From a virus: DNA of 21,707 nt. Positions 1 through 8,006 of the stretch are shown here, piece by piece. A program made the translations under genes and the position numbers. The stretch lies in the IMG/VR virus record IMGVR_UViG_3300034198_003490, positions 1 to 21,707 of that record, one strand, 5' to 3'. The notes below the pieces were generated by a model, which did no database searches, was not told the DNA's origin, and saw only the letters and a program-made list of their open reading frames with translations. The stretch's first letter is position 1, and each line of letters begins with the position of its first letter.

Positions 1-708
1 ACTTATGCCGAAATTCTTAAAGCAATTGAAGATAGAACTAAAGGTGCGGCTGACGCTTACAAACACACATTAGGCGGAAGTCTTGAAGTTGCAAAGGCTA
101 ACTTTGAAGCATTACAAATACAAATTGGAACTTATCTTTTACCTTATGCTATTCAATTTACTGACTGGATAACTAATACGGCTATTCCAAAAATGAAAGA
201 ATTTTTTGAATATATTAAAACACACACTGGTCAAGTCCAAGCATTAGGAATTGCAATTGCAGCAATTTGGATTGGTTCTAAAATAGCGGCTGGAGTTACT
301 GCGACAATTGTTGTCGTTCGAAGTCTTATTGCTGTTTATACCGCGTTAAAAGTTGCGGCTGGTTTAGCAATGATTGCAGAAGCGGGTGCAACAGGGGGGG
401 TAAGTTTAATCGCGGCAGGTGGGGCAATGGCGGCGGCTACGGCATTGCTTGCTGGTGTTAGCGTTCTTGCAAACAAAGCGGGTCAAGATCATGGATCAAC
501 CGCAAAACCTTTTACGACTCCAATGAGTATATCAGGTCAAACGCCTGTTCCTAAAAAACCTGGCAGTATTCAAGGTAAAGGCGTAAAAATAATTCCACCA
601 AAATCAACTGTTGTTCAAAATATTACGGTCTACGCATCAAATACAAATGATATTTCTAAAAAATTATCCAAAGCCGCCTCAAACGGTTTGCCGATTGGGA
701 AGAAATGA
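1..708 (+). CDS. Tape measure protein, C-terminal part (5' end outside window)
   Basis: The frame is open from base 1 to the TGA at 706-708, giving 235 visible residues; the start lies upstream. The visible N-terminal part (KAIEDRTKGAADAYKHTLGG, then a helix ending near QIGTYLLPYAIQF) is the pattern found near the C-terminal end of siphovirus tape measure proteins. It is followed by a strongly hydrophobic Ala/Gly/Ile/Val-rich stretch (about residues 80-160) with several possible membrane segments, then a Pro/Lys-rich tail. Tape measures set tail length, and their hydrophobic parts are thought to help DNA cross the host membrane. The gene overlaps the distal tail gene by 4 nt (ATGA), as expected for this module. 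ATG 193 is an internal Met, not the start. Confidence 0.85.
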   Translation, partial: TYAEILKAIEDRTKGAADAYKHTLGGSLEVAKANFEALQIQIGTYLLPYAIQFTDWITNTAIPKMKEFFEYIKTHTGQVQALGIAIAAIWIGSKIAAGVTATIVVVRSLIAVYTALKVAAGLAMIAEAGATGGVSLIAAGGAMAAATALLAGVSVLANKAGQDHGSTAKPFTTPMSISGQTPVPKKPGSIQGKGVKIIPPKSTVVQNITVYASNTNDISKKLSKAASNGLPIGKK

Positions 709-1505
709 CACTTAGTAACTATCAAATAACTTTTAATGGCTTAACTATTGGTTCTGGCACTCAGTATCAAATTACAAATTATGACGGTCTTGGCGGTACT
801 GCACCGTTGCGCATACAAGACGAAAATCGTGGGTATATTGATGGCTCGTATTCAGGTAGAGATTTTTATGATGAACGGACTGTAACAATTGATATGTTAG
901 TGCTTGGCGATGCTAGTCATTCTGCTCAGTATTATTATCAACTTTTACAGTCCGCGTTTGCGCCGCAATCCGTTGGTTTATATGTAGACCCTACTGGCAA
1001 TACACCAACCGCCAGCCAATTACAATTATTTACTTATAGATTAACTAGCGATACTGGCGACAAGCGTTTATATGGTCGCGCAAGAGGATTAACTACGCCA
1101 ATTGATGCCGACTTTACTTATGGTTATATTGTCACGCAAGCGCAATTTTCATTTCCAGACCCGCGCTATTATGACGATACAGGAACCACAAAAACTGGTA
1201 CAAGTTTTACTTTGTCAAATAGCGGTTGGGCAATTTCATGTCCTGTTATTACTATTGCTTCTTGTAATGCAAGCGGCACAATTACAGACGGCACTTCAAC
1301 AATGTCATTTTCTGGTTTGACTGCCGCGCACGCGCTGACAATAGATTTATTACAGCGCGTTGTTTATTATGATGGCTACCCTGCGCGTAATTTTATGACT
1401 TCCGCAAGTACAGGTTGGTTGCAAATTAACCCTAATACAAGTTCGGTTACTTGGACAAGTACTGTTGGTTCAATGTCTGTTACATATAGGAATGCTTTTA
1501 TCTAA
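705..1505 (+). CDS. Distal tail / minor tail protein (Dit-like)
   Basis: 266 aa. It directly follows the tape measure with an ATGA overlap, which is the usual place of the distal tail protein that forms the hub ring between tail tube and tip. The sequence is beta-rich, full of Thr, Ser, Tyr and Gly, with an N-terminal part of about 150 residues ending near FSFPDPRYYDD. That pattern (a phrase like F-x-x-x-DPR-Y/F) is common at the domain boundary of siphovirus Dit/minor tail proteins. The C-terminal half looks like a galectin- or carbohydrate-binding-like beta domain. No signal peptide or catalytic motif is seen. Its stop overlaps the next start by 1 nt (TAATG). The role rests mainly on position and general sequence style. 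Confidence 0.7.
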   Translation: MTLSNYQITFNGLTIGSGTQYQITNYDGLGGTAPLRIQDENRGYIDGSYSGRDFYDERTVTIDMLVLGDASHSAQYYYQLLQSAFAPQSVGLYVDPTGNTPTASQLQLFTYRLTSDTGDKRLYGRARGLTTPIDADFTYGYIVTQAQFSFPDPRYYDDTGTTKTGTSFTLSNSGWAISCPVITIASCNASGTITDGTSTMSFSGLTAAHALTIDLLQRVVYYDGYPARNFMTSASTGWLQINPNTSSVTWTSTVGSMSVTYRNAFI

Positions 1506-2641
1506 TGGCTACGGCTGAGTTTAGATATGTAATTACAAAAGTTTATCAAAGCGGTTCTACTGCAAACCCAATTATTGCAGAACTTCCTTTTACTAATGTT
1601 AATTTTACTCAGCAGTTAAACTCTATTGGTACATTTCAAGGCGAAGTTTTGCTATCGGGAATTAACTCGTATGACTTAAATGTTTACAACAGTACAATTC
1701 CGGGTCAGACAATTCTTTGGGTTTTGTATTCGAACCCACCAACCTTTAGCGGTATTCCTGTTTGGTCGGGAGTTATTTGGAATCGTGAATATGATTCTGA
1801 TTCACAAACATTACACATAACAGCGCAAGAAATGATGAGTCTTTATCAACGCCGCCGTATTGCCACTACTAAAACTTATACAGCACAAGACCCTACATAT
1901 ATTGCTTACAATCTTTTAACCTACACAGAAGCAAGGTCGTATGGTAAGACTGGGTTAACAAATAACTCTCCAGTTTCATCTGGGCTTACAACAACAAGAG
2001 TGTATAACGCTTATGAATACAAAACCGTATATCAAGCAATTAAAGATTTGGCAACTGGATATTTTGATTTTAAGATTAAACCTTCGGCCGCTACTGGCGT
2101 ATTAACTAACAAATTTTATATTGGTATTCCGTTGGGAACTGTTTATAGTTCGTCAGACCAGTATGCTTCTGTGTTTCAATTTCCGGGAAATGTTATTTCA
2201 TATTCCTTTCCCGAAGATGGGCAACAGGCGGCAAATGTTCTTTACGGTTTGGGGTATGGTGCAAATGGAACTAAATTAGTGGCAACTGCTACCGATTCTG
2301 GTATGTATACGAATGGTTTTCCACTATTAGAAGATTCGGCAAATTATGTAGATATTGGTGACATTAACTTGCTAAAGAAAGTAACACTAGGGCAACTAAA
2401 TGCAACTTCTTATCCGCCAACTACTATTCAAATTGTCATTGCACCTTATGTAGACCCTTACTATACGGAATACAATATTGGAGATGAAGTTCGCTTAGAT
2501 ATTCGTGACGATTATTTCCCGACTGGGCTTAATGGATTTATTTTACGCATTGTTGCAATTAGCGTTAATCCTGGAGAGAATGGTCCAAGTAGAGTAACGC
2601 TTACACTTACTAGACAATTAGCGGCTGGGTCGGTGACATAA
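1505..2641 (+). CDS. Minor tail protein, siphovirus ReqiPepy6 Gp37-like
   Basis: 378 aa. The N-terminal region (TNVNFTQQLNSIGTFQGEV, then a segment ending W-S-G-V-I-W-N-R-E-Y) has the layout of the Gp37-like family of actinophage tail-tip proteins. These usually follow the distal tail gene and act as baseplate hub or tail-associated proteins. The middle holds the tyrosine-rich YQAIKDLATGYFDFKIKP segment, typical of the family's second half. The C-terminus (YNIGDEVRLDIRDDYFPTG, then RVTLTLTR) matches the common end of these proteins. Start and stop are shared with the neighbours through TAATG junctions. No peptidase motif could be identified, so a lytic role at the tail tip is not supported. 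Confidence 0.7.
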   Translation: MATAEFRYVITKVYQSGSTANPIIAELPFTNVNFTQQLNSIGTFQGEVLLSGINSYDLNVYNSTIPGQTILWVLYSNPPTFSGIPVWSGVIWNREYDSDSQTLHITAQEMMSLYQRRRIATTKTYTAQDPTYIAYNLLTYTEARSYGKTGLTNNSPVSSGLTTTRVYNAYEYKTVYQAIKDLATGYFDFKIKPSAATGVLTNKFYIGIPLGTVYSSSDQYASVFQFPGNVISYSFPEDGQQAANVLYGLGYGANGTKLVATATDSGMYTNGFPLLEDSANYVDIGDINLLKKVTLGQLNATSYPPTTIQIVIAPYVDPYYTEYNIGDEVRLDIRDDYFPTGLNGFILRIVAISVNPGENGPSRVTLTLTRQLAAGSVT

Positions 2642-4443
2642 TGACATTTGTAAATCTTCCACCTAATTTGCAGGATATTTTTGGCAGTATTACTGATCGC
2701 GTTGCAAAGTTAGAAACAGGTCCAAGTGAAGCAATGTATACAGCAGATACGGCACAAACAACTGCGGTTAACGCATCTGCTCAGGCTCTTGATGCGGCGG
2801 CTCAAGCCGCTTCTGCATCTGCTCAGGCATTAACCGCCCAGACTACTGCTTCGACTGCTCAAGGAATGGCGACCATTGCTTCGGCACAAGCCGTAAGCGC
2901 GCAAGCAGTTGCTAACACCGCGTATCTAGCGGCAAATGTTGCATCCGCGCAAGCAATTACCGCGCAAAATACTGCAAACTCCGCTTCTTCACAAGCAACA
3001 GTTGCTCAATCAACTGCCAGTTTTGCGCAATCATTATCTTATGCGGCATCCGCGCAAGCAACATCAGCACAAGGAACTGCGGCTCTTGCACAAACAACTG
3101 CCGATGGCAAGAATACAGTTTTTTATTCTTTATCAACTCCAGGTTCAACTGCAAATACTGCTGGTGATATTTGGTTTCAATATAGCGGTTCGGGTTTGGT
3201 TATTGCTCAGTATATTGGTCTTGGCACAACTTCATGGCAACAACAAACAATTACACAAGCCGTTATTGGCACTTTAGATGCTGGAAAAATTACAACAGGA
3301 ACTTTAAGTGCAATTTCAATTGATGCAGGAACTGGCGGCACAAAGTTTAATGTTACTGCTGCTGGCTATATGTCTGCACAAGGCGCATATATTAAAGGTA
3401 ATATAACGGCAGACTCAGGAACTTTTAATGGGCAAGTTAATGCCTTATCAGGATACTTTGGAAGCAATACCAATGGTTGGCAAATTAACTCAGGCGGTAT
3501 TGCTGGATTAGGTAGCGGATATATTTCAGGCGGTGCAATTCAAGGCACAAGTTTCAACAATGGTTCAGGTACTTTTTATGTTAATTCATCTGGTGATTTA
3601 GTTGCTCAAAGCGTCTATATTAAAGGCGCAGTATTAGGAACTTCAGGATACTTTGGAAATGTATCTAATGGTTGGCAAATTGACGCCACAGGTATTACTG
3701 GTATTGGTTCAGGTTATATTGCTGGTGGTGCAATTCAAGGTACTTCTTTTAATAACGGTTCTGGAACTTTTTTAGTTACTTCTGCTGGAGCATTAACCGC
3801 TACAAGTGCAACCATAACTGGCGTAATTACCGCAACATCTGGTTCGTTTACAGGCACACTTACATCAACTGCTGGCAACATTGGCGGTTGGAAAATAAGT
3901 AGCGATAGAATTTATACGGGCGCTTCTTCGTCAAGCCCCGACCAAGCAATTTATTCAGCAGGTGGAGCATTATTCACGGGAACGGTTACTGTTGGTTCGC
4001 TTGGAACCGTAACAACAGCAACAATTGGCGGAAACTTAACAGCAGGTGCTTACATTTACAATACGGGTTATCCAAGTACAACGGGTGCTGCAAATATGCG
4101 AATCAACACTACAAGCGGTTTGATTGCTTATACTTCATCATCTGCTCGCTATAAAGTTGCCATTGAAGAACAACTTATACCTGCGATGTCAATTTTTTCT
4201 TTAATTCCTAAATCGTATGTTGATAAAGTGGAATCTGAAGAAAAAGGAACGACGCAGGGCTTGCAACGCTGGGTTGGTTTAATTGCTGAAGATGTAGCAC
4301 AAATCCCCGTGCTTAAAGACTTATTGGTAGAATATAATGCTCAAGGTGAACCCAATTCTATTTATTATGACCGTATTGGCGTAGCGTTAATTCCTGCAAT
4401 CCAAGACTTAAATAATCGTTTATTGAAGTTGGAAGGTAAATAA
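2641..4443 (+). CDS. Tail fibre with C-terminal S74 intramolecular chaperone
   Basis: 600 aa receptor-binding fibre candidate. Residues about 25-160 are an Ala/Gln/Ser/Thr-rich helical stretch with repeated SAQA-type units, likely a trimeric coiled-coil stalk. Residues about 240-430 are Gly-rich beta repeats, including two copies of a 65-residue unit. The last 100 residues match the peptidase S74 chaperone: SSARYK near 500-505 gives the Ser500/Lys505 pair spaced five apart as in endosialidases, followed by GLIAEDVAQ and YDRIGVALIPAIQDLNNRL. In this family the chaperone trimerises the fibre and then cuts itself off, so the mature fibre would be about 500 residues. The cut site is by analogy; no enzymatic depolymerase domain was recognised. 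Confidence 0.85.
   Translation: MTFVNLPPNLQDIFGSITDRVAKLETGPSEAMYTADTAQTTAVNASAQALDAAAQAASASAQALTAQTTASTAQGMATIASAQAVSAQAVANTAYLAANVASAQAITAQNTANSASSQATVAQSTASFAQSLSYAASAQATSAQGTAALAQTTADGKNTVFYSLSTPGSTANTAGDIWFQYSGSGLVIAQYIGLGTTSWQQQTITQAVIGTLDAGKITTGTLSAISIDAGTGGTKFNVTAAGYMSAQGAYIKGNITADSGTFNGQVNALSGYFGSNTNGWQINSGGIAGLGSGYISGGAIQGTSFNNGSGTFYVNSSGDLVAQSVYIKGAVLGTSGYFGNVSNGWQIDATGITGIGSGYIAGGAIQGTSFNNGSGTFLVTSAGALTATSATITGVITATSGSFTGTLTSTAGNIGGWKISSDRIYTGASSSSPDQAIYSAGGALFTGTVTVGSLGTVTTATIGGNLTAGAYIYNTGYPSTTGAANMRINTTSGLIAYTSSSARYKVAIEEQLIPAMSIFSLIPKSYVDKVESEEKGTTQGLQRWVGLIAEDVAQIPVLKDLLVEYNAQGEPNSIYYDRIGVALIPAIQDLNNRLLKLEGK
3448..3837 (+). repeat. Two tandem 195-bp coding repeats in the fibre gene
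   Basis: The segment starting at 3448 (SGYFGSNTNGWQI...) recurs at 3643 (SGYFGNVSNGWQI...), a period of 195 nt or 65 residues. Both copies contain GGAIQGTSFNNGSGTF exactly at the protein level, while the DNA has diverged at many third positions. This points to an old duplication kept for structure. The repeats probably form stacked beta elements of the fibre shaft. Confidence 0.8.
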
Positions 4444-4581
4444 ATGGACATAGATATAGATGAAGTGCTAAAAGCGTTACGCGAACAAATTGGCGTACTT
4501 GCACAAGAAAAAGCGGTATTGACTGCTACTATTGTGACATTACAAACAGAACCGACCACAAAACTCACCACAAAACCGTAA
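4444..4581 (+). CDS. Small coiled-coil peptide, function unknown
   Basis: 45 aa. ATG immediately follows the fibre stop (TAA then ATG with no gap). The sequence begins MDIDIDEVLKALREQIGVLA and continues as one amphipathic helix with heptad-like Leu/Ile/Val spacing to about residue 33, then a Thr/Pro/Lys tail. There are no cysteines and no membrane segment. It lies between the fibre and the lysis genes and could be a tail-tip or lysis accessory protein. Similar short helical proteins occupy this place in related phages, but no family was recognised. Confidence 0.6.
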   Translation: MDIDIDEVLKALREQIGVLAQEKAVLTATIVTLQTEPTTKLTTKP

Positions 4582-4590
4582 GGTGTAATC

Positions 4591-4785
4591 ATGACAATAG
4601 CAAACTGGGCAACACTACTTGTAGCAATTTCAACACTAATAGGCTCTTTTGCTTTTAGTATTAGATTCCTAGTTAAGCATTTCTTATATGAACTTAAACC
4701 AAACGGCGGCACTTCGCTAAAAGATTCAATTTCAAAACTAGAGGCTCAAATGGAAATTGTATTAGGACTATTGGGAAAAAAATGA
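4591..4785 (+). CDS. Single-TM small protein of the lysis cassette (holin-like or lysis accessory)
   Basis: 64 aa. One hydrophobic segment near the N-terminus (about residues 5-29, with polar breaks) is followed by a basic stretch (VKHFLYELKPNGG) and an amphipathic C-terminal helix (SISKLEAQMEIVLGLLGKK). The gene overlaps the endolysin start by 4 nt (ATGA), placing it in the lysis operon. Proteins with this plan, including a KPNGG-type linker and a predicted coiled coil, are frequent beside actinophage endolysins and are usually called holin-like or membrane proteins. It could instead be an antiholin, since a clearer two-TM holin follows at 5253. Confidence 0.6.
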   Translation: MTIANWATLLVAISTLIGSFAFSIRFLVKHFLYELKPNGGTSLKDSISKLEAQMEIVLGLLGKK

Positions 4786-5240
4786 CAACAATAATTGAAG
4801 CCGCAGTTTCTAAATTAGGTTATGCAGAAACTGGCAATAATGACACAATGTTTGGCAAATGGTATGGCTTAAATAATCAACCTTGGTGTGCGATTTTTGT
4901 TTCTTGGTGCTATTCAGAAGCAGGATTGTCTTCTTCTATTACCGCACAAACCAAAAAAGGATTTGCTTCTTGCGATGCTGGCTTAAAATGGTTTGCAAAG
5001 AACAACAAATTGGTGCCAGTAGGTCAAGCAATTGCAGGTGACATAGTTTTTTATCAGTTTGATACCGATGCTCAGCCAGACCATGTAGGAATTGTCAAAG
5101 GCAACAATACGACTTTGAAATATATCTACGCTTACGAAGGTAACACTTCAGGCGACACAAAAGGAAGCCAGTCGAACGGCGGTGGCGTATACTTAAAAAA
5201 GCGAGGCTATGGTACAATTATGGCAGTCGCTCGACCATAG
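4782..5240 (+). CDS. Endolysin, CHAP-domain peptidoglycan hydrolase
   Basis: 152 aa, essentially one CHAP domain (NlpC/P60-like cysteine amidase/endopeptidase) with no separate wall-binding domain. Visible catalytic elements are Cys36 in QPWCAIFVSW, His101 in PDHVGIV and a Glu119/Asn121 pair in AYEGNT; AGDIVFY (85-91) is the usual strand before the histidine. The enzyme would cut peptide cross-links in the host wall at the end of infection. There is no signal peptide, so release should depend on the neighbouring membrane proteins. The start overlaps the one-TM gene by 4 nt. At 152 residues it is short compared with modular endolysins. Confidence 0.88.
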   Translation: MTTIIEAAVSKLGYAETGNNDTMFGKWYGLNNQPWCAIFVSWCYSEAGLSSSITAQTKKGFASCDAGLKWFAKNNKLVPVGQAIAGDIVFYQFDTDAQPDHVGIVKGNNTTLKYIYAYEGNTSGDTKGSQSNGGGVYLKKRGYGTIMAVARP

Positions 5241-5252
5241 AGAGGGCAAGAC

Positions 5253-5495
5253 ATGGATACGAAAATGACAGCAGTAGTTAAATCTTATTTACGTGGCGTT
5301 CTAGTAGCGATCACTCCACTCATCGTAATTCACACCACTGACGTTTGGGCTTATGTAGTTGCAATTTTGGCAGGCGTCATTAGCCCTGCTTTGCGCGCTA
5401 TGGACGGCAAAGATCCAGCGTTTGGAATGGTCGCAGACATAGTTGATGTCGAAACAGATAAGTTGGCTAAGAAGACAGCAGCAAAGAAAAAGTAG
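5253..5495 (+). CDS. Holin, two membrane segments
   Basis: 80 aa. Two hydrophobic segments (about residues 13-27 and 32-49, the second including VWAYVVAILAGVISPALRAM) are separated by a short turn and followed by a charged tail rich in Lys and Ala (KLAKKTAAKKK). That is the layout of small class II holins of Gram-positive phages. It lies 12 nt after the endolysin, with a purine-rich ribosome site (AGAGGG) before ATG 5253, and is the last gene before a terminator. Its predicted role is to make membrane lesions that release the CHAP endolysin. Confidence 0.72.
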   Translation: MDTKMTAVVKSYLRGVLVAITPLIVIHTTDVWAYVVAILAGVISPALRAMDGKDPAFGMVADIVDVETDKLAKKTAAKKK

Positions 5496-5508
5496 CAAGA
5501 TAAGATCC

Positions 5509-5547
5509 AACCGTCAGCGTGTCGTGCGTTGGCGGTTGTTTCTTTTT
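5509..5547 (+). terminator. Rho-independent terminator after the lysis genes
   Basis: Arms AACCGTCAGCG (5509-5519) and CGTTGGCGGTT (5527-5537) pair over 11 bp with two G-U wobbles around a 7-nt loop, followed by a T-rich run at 5539-5547. It sits 13 nt after the holin stop and marks the end of the tail/lysis transcript. Confidence 0.75.
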
Positions 5548-5579
5548 GCGTTACGCTTTGTCGTAGAGAGGCGACCCCT

Positions 5580-5804
5580 ATGACGCTTGCAGATAGATAC
5601 AAACAAACCCTCACCAGCCAACCTTGCCCATACATGCTCACAGTCAATTCAATGTCGGCTGAGGATCAAAAAACACTTGAAGAGATGTGGGCAAACGGGA
5701 TTTCTCAAAGAACAATACTGCGCTTGTTGCGCGCTGAAGGATACAAGACAAGTAATGAAGCGATCATGGCGCATAGAACAAAGACGTGTAAATGTCCAAA
5801 GTGA
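5580..5804 (+). CDS. Small helix-turn-helix protein with C-terminal Cys pair
   Basis: 74 aa from ATG 5580, which has a ribosome site (GAGAGGCG). An upstream in-frame ATG at 5529 lies inside the terminator stem and is rejected. The second half reads as a helix-turn-helix (MWANGISQRTILRLLRAEG, then SNEAIMAHRT) and ends with a C-x-C pair (CKCPK). Actinophages often carry similar small proteins with an HTH followed by a His/Arg/Cys-rich end. It is the first gene after the terminator, so it could regulate the next transcript; no target is visible. The next gene starts 13 nt before its stop. Confidence 0.65.
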   Translation: MTLADRYKQTLTSQPCPYMLTVNSMSAEDQKTLEEMWANGISQRTILRLLRAEGYKTSNEAIMAHRTKTCKCPK

Positions 5805-6046
5805 ATGAAGTCTTGAACAATAGAGAGATCGAATACGGATCTGCTCATACTAACTTTGCGCAAGTGGGTAGGGGTTGGGGCGCACTGCTAGGCGTAGATG
5901 ACATACCTGCTTGGAAAGTCGCGCTGATGATGGATTTTTTCAAGTCAATACGTTGCGCAGCCAATCCAGCGCATGAAGATAGTTGGATAGATAAGCAGGG
6001 GTACACCCAACACGGGCTAGAGATTGCGATGACTGATGAGCCTTAA
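5792..6046 (+). CDS. DUF6378-like small phage protein
   Basis: 84 aa. The pattern REIEYGSAHTNFAQVG near the N-terminus, the central WKVALMMDFFKSIRCA helix and the final DSWIDKQGYTQHGLEIA resemble the DUF6378 family of phage proteins, in which a Y-G motif, an ALM-x-x-x-K helix and a D-x-W-x-D-x-x-G-Y motif recur. The conserved acidic/aromatic spacing has led others to suspect nucleotide handling, but no function is established. It overlaps the upstream HTH gene by 13 nt and the downstream phosphoesterase gene by 11 nt, so the three are translationally coupled. The family call is from memory of the motif order. Confidence 0.6.
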   Translation: MSKVNEVLNNREIEYGSAHTNFAQVGRGWGALLGVDDIPAWKVALMMDFFKSIRCAANPAHEDSWIDKQGYTQHGLEIAMTDEP

Positions 6047-7070
6047 AGATCAATTAGACAATTTACCTGAAGAAATAGAAAGCCAGGACGTAAAAGAGTT
6101 GCGTTCTGCGCTGATCCGATTGCAGAAACAATTGCGTCAATCTAAAGAGCGCACTCAGGATCTAGTTGAAACTTCACATCAAGCCGCGTATGACGCGATG
6201 ATCACAATGGGCAAAGTTGTTAACGTGCCTGCTCCAAATACGGATAAGCGCAAAATAAAAGCGGAAGTTGCGCTTTGGCACATGACCGATTGGCAAGGCG
6301 CAAAACGCACCACCTCATACAACAGTGAGATTATGCGTAAACGCGTCTTAGAGTTTTGCCAGAAAGCAGTGCGAATCACTGAGATCCAGAGAGCAGATCA
6401 CCCAGTCAAAGAAGTAACAATTTGTTTCGGCGGAGACATGGTAGAAGGATTGTTTAACTTTCCAACGCAGGCATTTGAGGTAGACGCGACATTATTTGAA
6501 CAATATGTGAACGTATCTCGATTGTGTGTTGATGTAGTGCGCTATGCGCTTTCTAATTATGAAAAGGTCACAGTAATTGCAGAGTGGGGTAATCACGGGC
6601 GGATCGGATCCAAGCGCGACAACGTGCCACGCTCAGACAATTTTGACCGTATGTGCTACGAACTTGCCCGTCAGTTGCTTCAAGGGGAGAAGCGGCTGAC
6701 GTGGCAAGATTGTCCTGAAGACATACAACGCGTAGAGATCGGCAATTATCGCGCACTACTTATTCACGGAGATGAGGTGGGCAGAAATGGATTTGCTAGT
6801 CCAGGAGCAATTGTTCAACACGCAAACAAGTGGCGCTCAGGATCTTATCCGTGGGAGTTCAGAGACGTATACATTGGTCACTATCACACGCACTCAGAGT
6901 GGGCTATGGCAAACGGTCAAGGTAGTGTCTATCAAACGGGTAGTACGGAGAGTGACAACAGGTACGCAGGTGTAATGCTTGCGGCGAGTGCAACACCGTC
7001 TCAAAGATTACATTTTATTGATCCAGTTAAGGGACGCGTGACGGCAGTGTATAAAGTGTGGCTTGATTAA
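6036..7070 (+). CDS. Calcineurin-like metallophosphoesterase
   Basis: 344 aa. An N-terminal coiled coil (about 18-47) precedes a metallophosphoesterase domain with its motifs in order: Asp85 in TDWQG, Asp134 in FGGDMVEG, Asn186-His187 in WGNHGR, His244 in LLIHGDE and His282/His284 in IGHYHTH. The first motif reads D-x-Q where D-x-H is usual. The fold is that of DNA-repair exonuclease subunits (Mre11/SbcD-like) and phage phosphoesterases, so a nuclease or DNA 3'-end processing role is likely but unproven. No partner SbcC-like ATPase lies in the window. The gene overlaps the DUF6378-like gene by 11 nt and ends 3 nt before the next ORF. Confidence 0.85.
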   Translation: MSLKDQLDNLPEEIESQDVKELRSALIRLQKQLRQSKERTQDLVETSHQAAYDAMITMGKVVNVPAPNTDKRKIKAEVALWHMTDWQGAKRTTSYNSEIMRKRVLEFCQKAVRITEIQRADHPVKEVTICFGGDMVEGLFNFPTQAFEVDATLFEQYVNVSRLCVDVVRYALSNYEKVTVIAEWGNHGRIGSKRDNVPRSDNFDRMCYELARQLLQGEKRLTWQDCPEDIQRVEIGNYRALLIHGDEVGRNGFASPGAIVQHANKWRSGSYPWEFRDVYIGHYHTHSEWAMANGQGSVYQTGSTESDNRYAGVMLAASATPSQRLHFIDPVKGRVTAVYKVWLD

Positions 7071-7073
7071 ACA

Positions 7074-7715
7074 ATGACAGAAGCGATCAAGTTTGTAACT
7101 TTTGATGAAGTAGAGAAGATCATTGATAATTCAATCAAAGGTACGAACACTAGGTTTCTGTCGTCTGCTCACTCGTTGTGGTATCGGTTTGGCAATTACG
7201 ATAAGACGCCACCTATGAGTTATGAGATAAATGGTGAGGTCGTATCGCTGATCTTTGCTACTTACAATCGTGATACCTATTCCAATCTGTATGAAATTGT
7301 CACAATTCAAGGCAAAGAAGCAAATGGATACGCTACAAGAATTTGGGACATCTGGATAAATTATGCGGTTCAAGAACGCCAGATAACCAGATTGAAAATG
7401 TCTTGTACGCCAAGTTCTATTACGTGGCACCAACGCAACGGTTTGCTTTGGTGGGCGGTAGATCCCTCTGGTTCTTTGAGATCAGATCAACCGTTGTTTT
7501 CCACTAGGTCAGAACAAATTGCGTATAGGGAATTCGCTATATCCAACCCGATAGCAGCATTGCCACCAGCAAAGGTAAGACGTAAATTGCTTGCTGAGGG
7601 ATTGGAGAATTACGCGTGGGGATCGAAGAAGAGATCCAAAACGGAAGAAGCAATTAAGGCAGCAGGGCAATCGTGGTTACGTGAGACTATGATTAAAGCG
7701 GATTGTCCAACATAG
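7074..7715 (+). CDS. Unknown protein, possible GNAT-fold acyltransferase
   Basis: 213 aa. The central part suggests a GNAT fold: a strand pair (YEINGEVVSLIFATY), a strand then turn (YEIVTIQGKEANGYATRIW) where the acyl-CoA loop would sit, a helix (IWINYAVQERQ), and a late segment (SSITWHQRNGLLWWAVDPSG) like the Asn-x-x-Ala-x-x-x-Y-x-x-x-G-F region of acetyltransferases. The usual Q/R-x-x-G-x-G/A loop is not clean, so the call is tentative. The C-terminal 60 residues are basic and helical. It follows the phosphoesterase by 3 nt. Acetyltransferases and Mom-like GNAT proteins act in phage DNA modification, but nothing in this sequence fixes the substrate. Confidence 0.4.
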   Translation: MTEAIKFVTFDEVEKIIDNSIKGTNTRFLSSAHSLWYRFGNYDKTPPMSYEINGEVVSLIFATYNRDTYSNLYEIVTIQGKEANGYATRIWDIWINYAVQERQITRLKMSCTPSSITWHQRNGLLWWAVDPSGSLRSDQPLFSTRSEQIAYREFAISNPIAALPPAKVRRKLLAEGLENYAWGSKKRSKTEEAIKAAGQSWLRETMIKADCPT

Positions 7716-7782
7716 CGTCTATCGCATCATCTATTGTATTGGCTGCGTGTTCAGTGGCACAATTGCCGCAATTTTTACACAT
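7693..7782 (-). CDS. Tiny minus-strand Cys/His peptide
   Basis: 29 aa. It begins MCKNCGNCATEHA (C-x2-C-x2-C followed by a His), then an acidic helix with NTIDDAIDAMLDN. Its ATG overlaps the stop of the upstream minus-strand gene (TGATG), a coupling that random ORFs rarely show. Its 3' end overlaps the convergent plus-strand gene by 23 nt. The cysteine cluster could bind zinc or another metal. No family was recognised. Confidence 0.5.
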   Translation of the reverse strand: MCKNCGNCATEHAANTIDDAIDAMLDNPL

Positions 7783-8006
7783 CAATCTTCGTCTTCATCA
7801 CCGTCAAAAATGAACGGATCCACGGCGCGAATGTCAATACCTACTTCTTTACAATGATCCAGAGCCGCTTTGAACAATTCCAGAGCGCGGTTGCTCAGAT
7901 CCGTAAGTTGATCTGGATACGATGACTCGTGCTCCACCTCAATCCATAATTGGTGCAGGCTAATAGCAATCTTGCCGCTGGGCGGGGTATCGGGGATCTT
8001 GGACAT
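7782..8006 (-). CDS. Minus-strand small acidic protein
   Basis: 74 aa, read leftward from ATG at 8006. The sequence MSKIPDTPPSGKIAISLHQL is followed by a helical middle (TDLSNRALELFKAALDHCKE) and a very acidic end (DPFIFDGDEDED). Amino-acid use is protein-like, and no plausible plus-strand gene competes for 7716-8006. Its stop couples to the 29-aa gene. No good ribosome site is visible before the ATG. An opposite-strand gene at the junction of two plus-strand blocks could be a regulator or host-interaction factor; no fold was recognised. Confidence 0.6.
   Translation of the reverse strand: MSKIPDTPPSGKIAISLHQLWIEVEHESSYPDQLTDLSNRALELFKAALDHCKEVGIDIRAVDPFIFDGDEDED

Noticed and set aside
2936-3277. 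113-codon plus-strand frame inside the fibre gene
   Set aside because: Leu/Gln/His-rich shadow produced by the Ala/Gln repeats of the fibre coiled coil.
5529-5582. Upstream ATG for the HTH gene
   Set aside because: It falls within the terminator hairpin; ATG 5580 has its own ribosome site.
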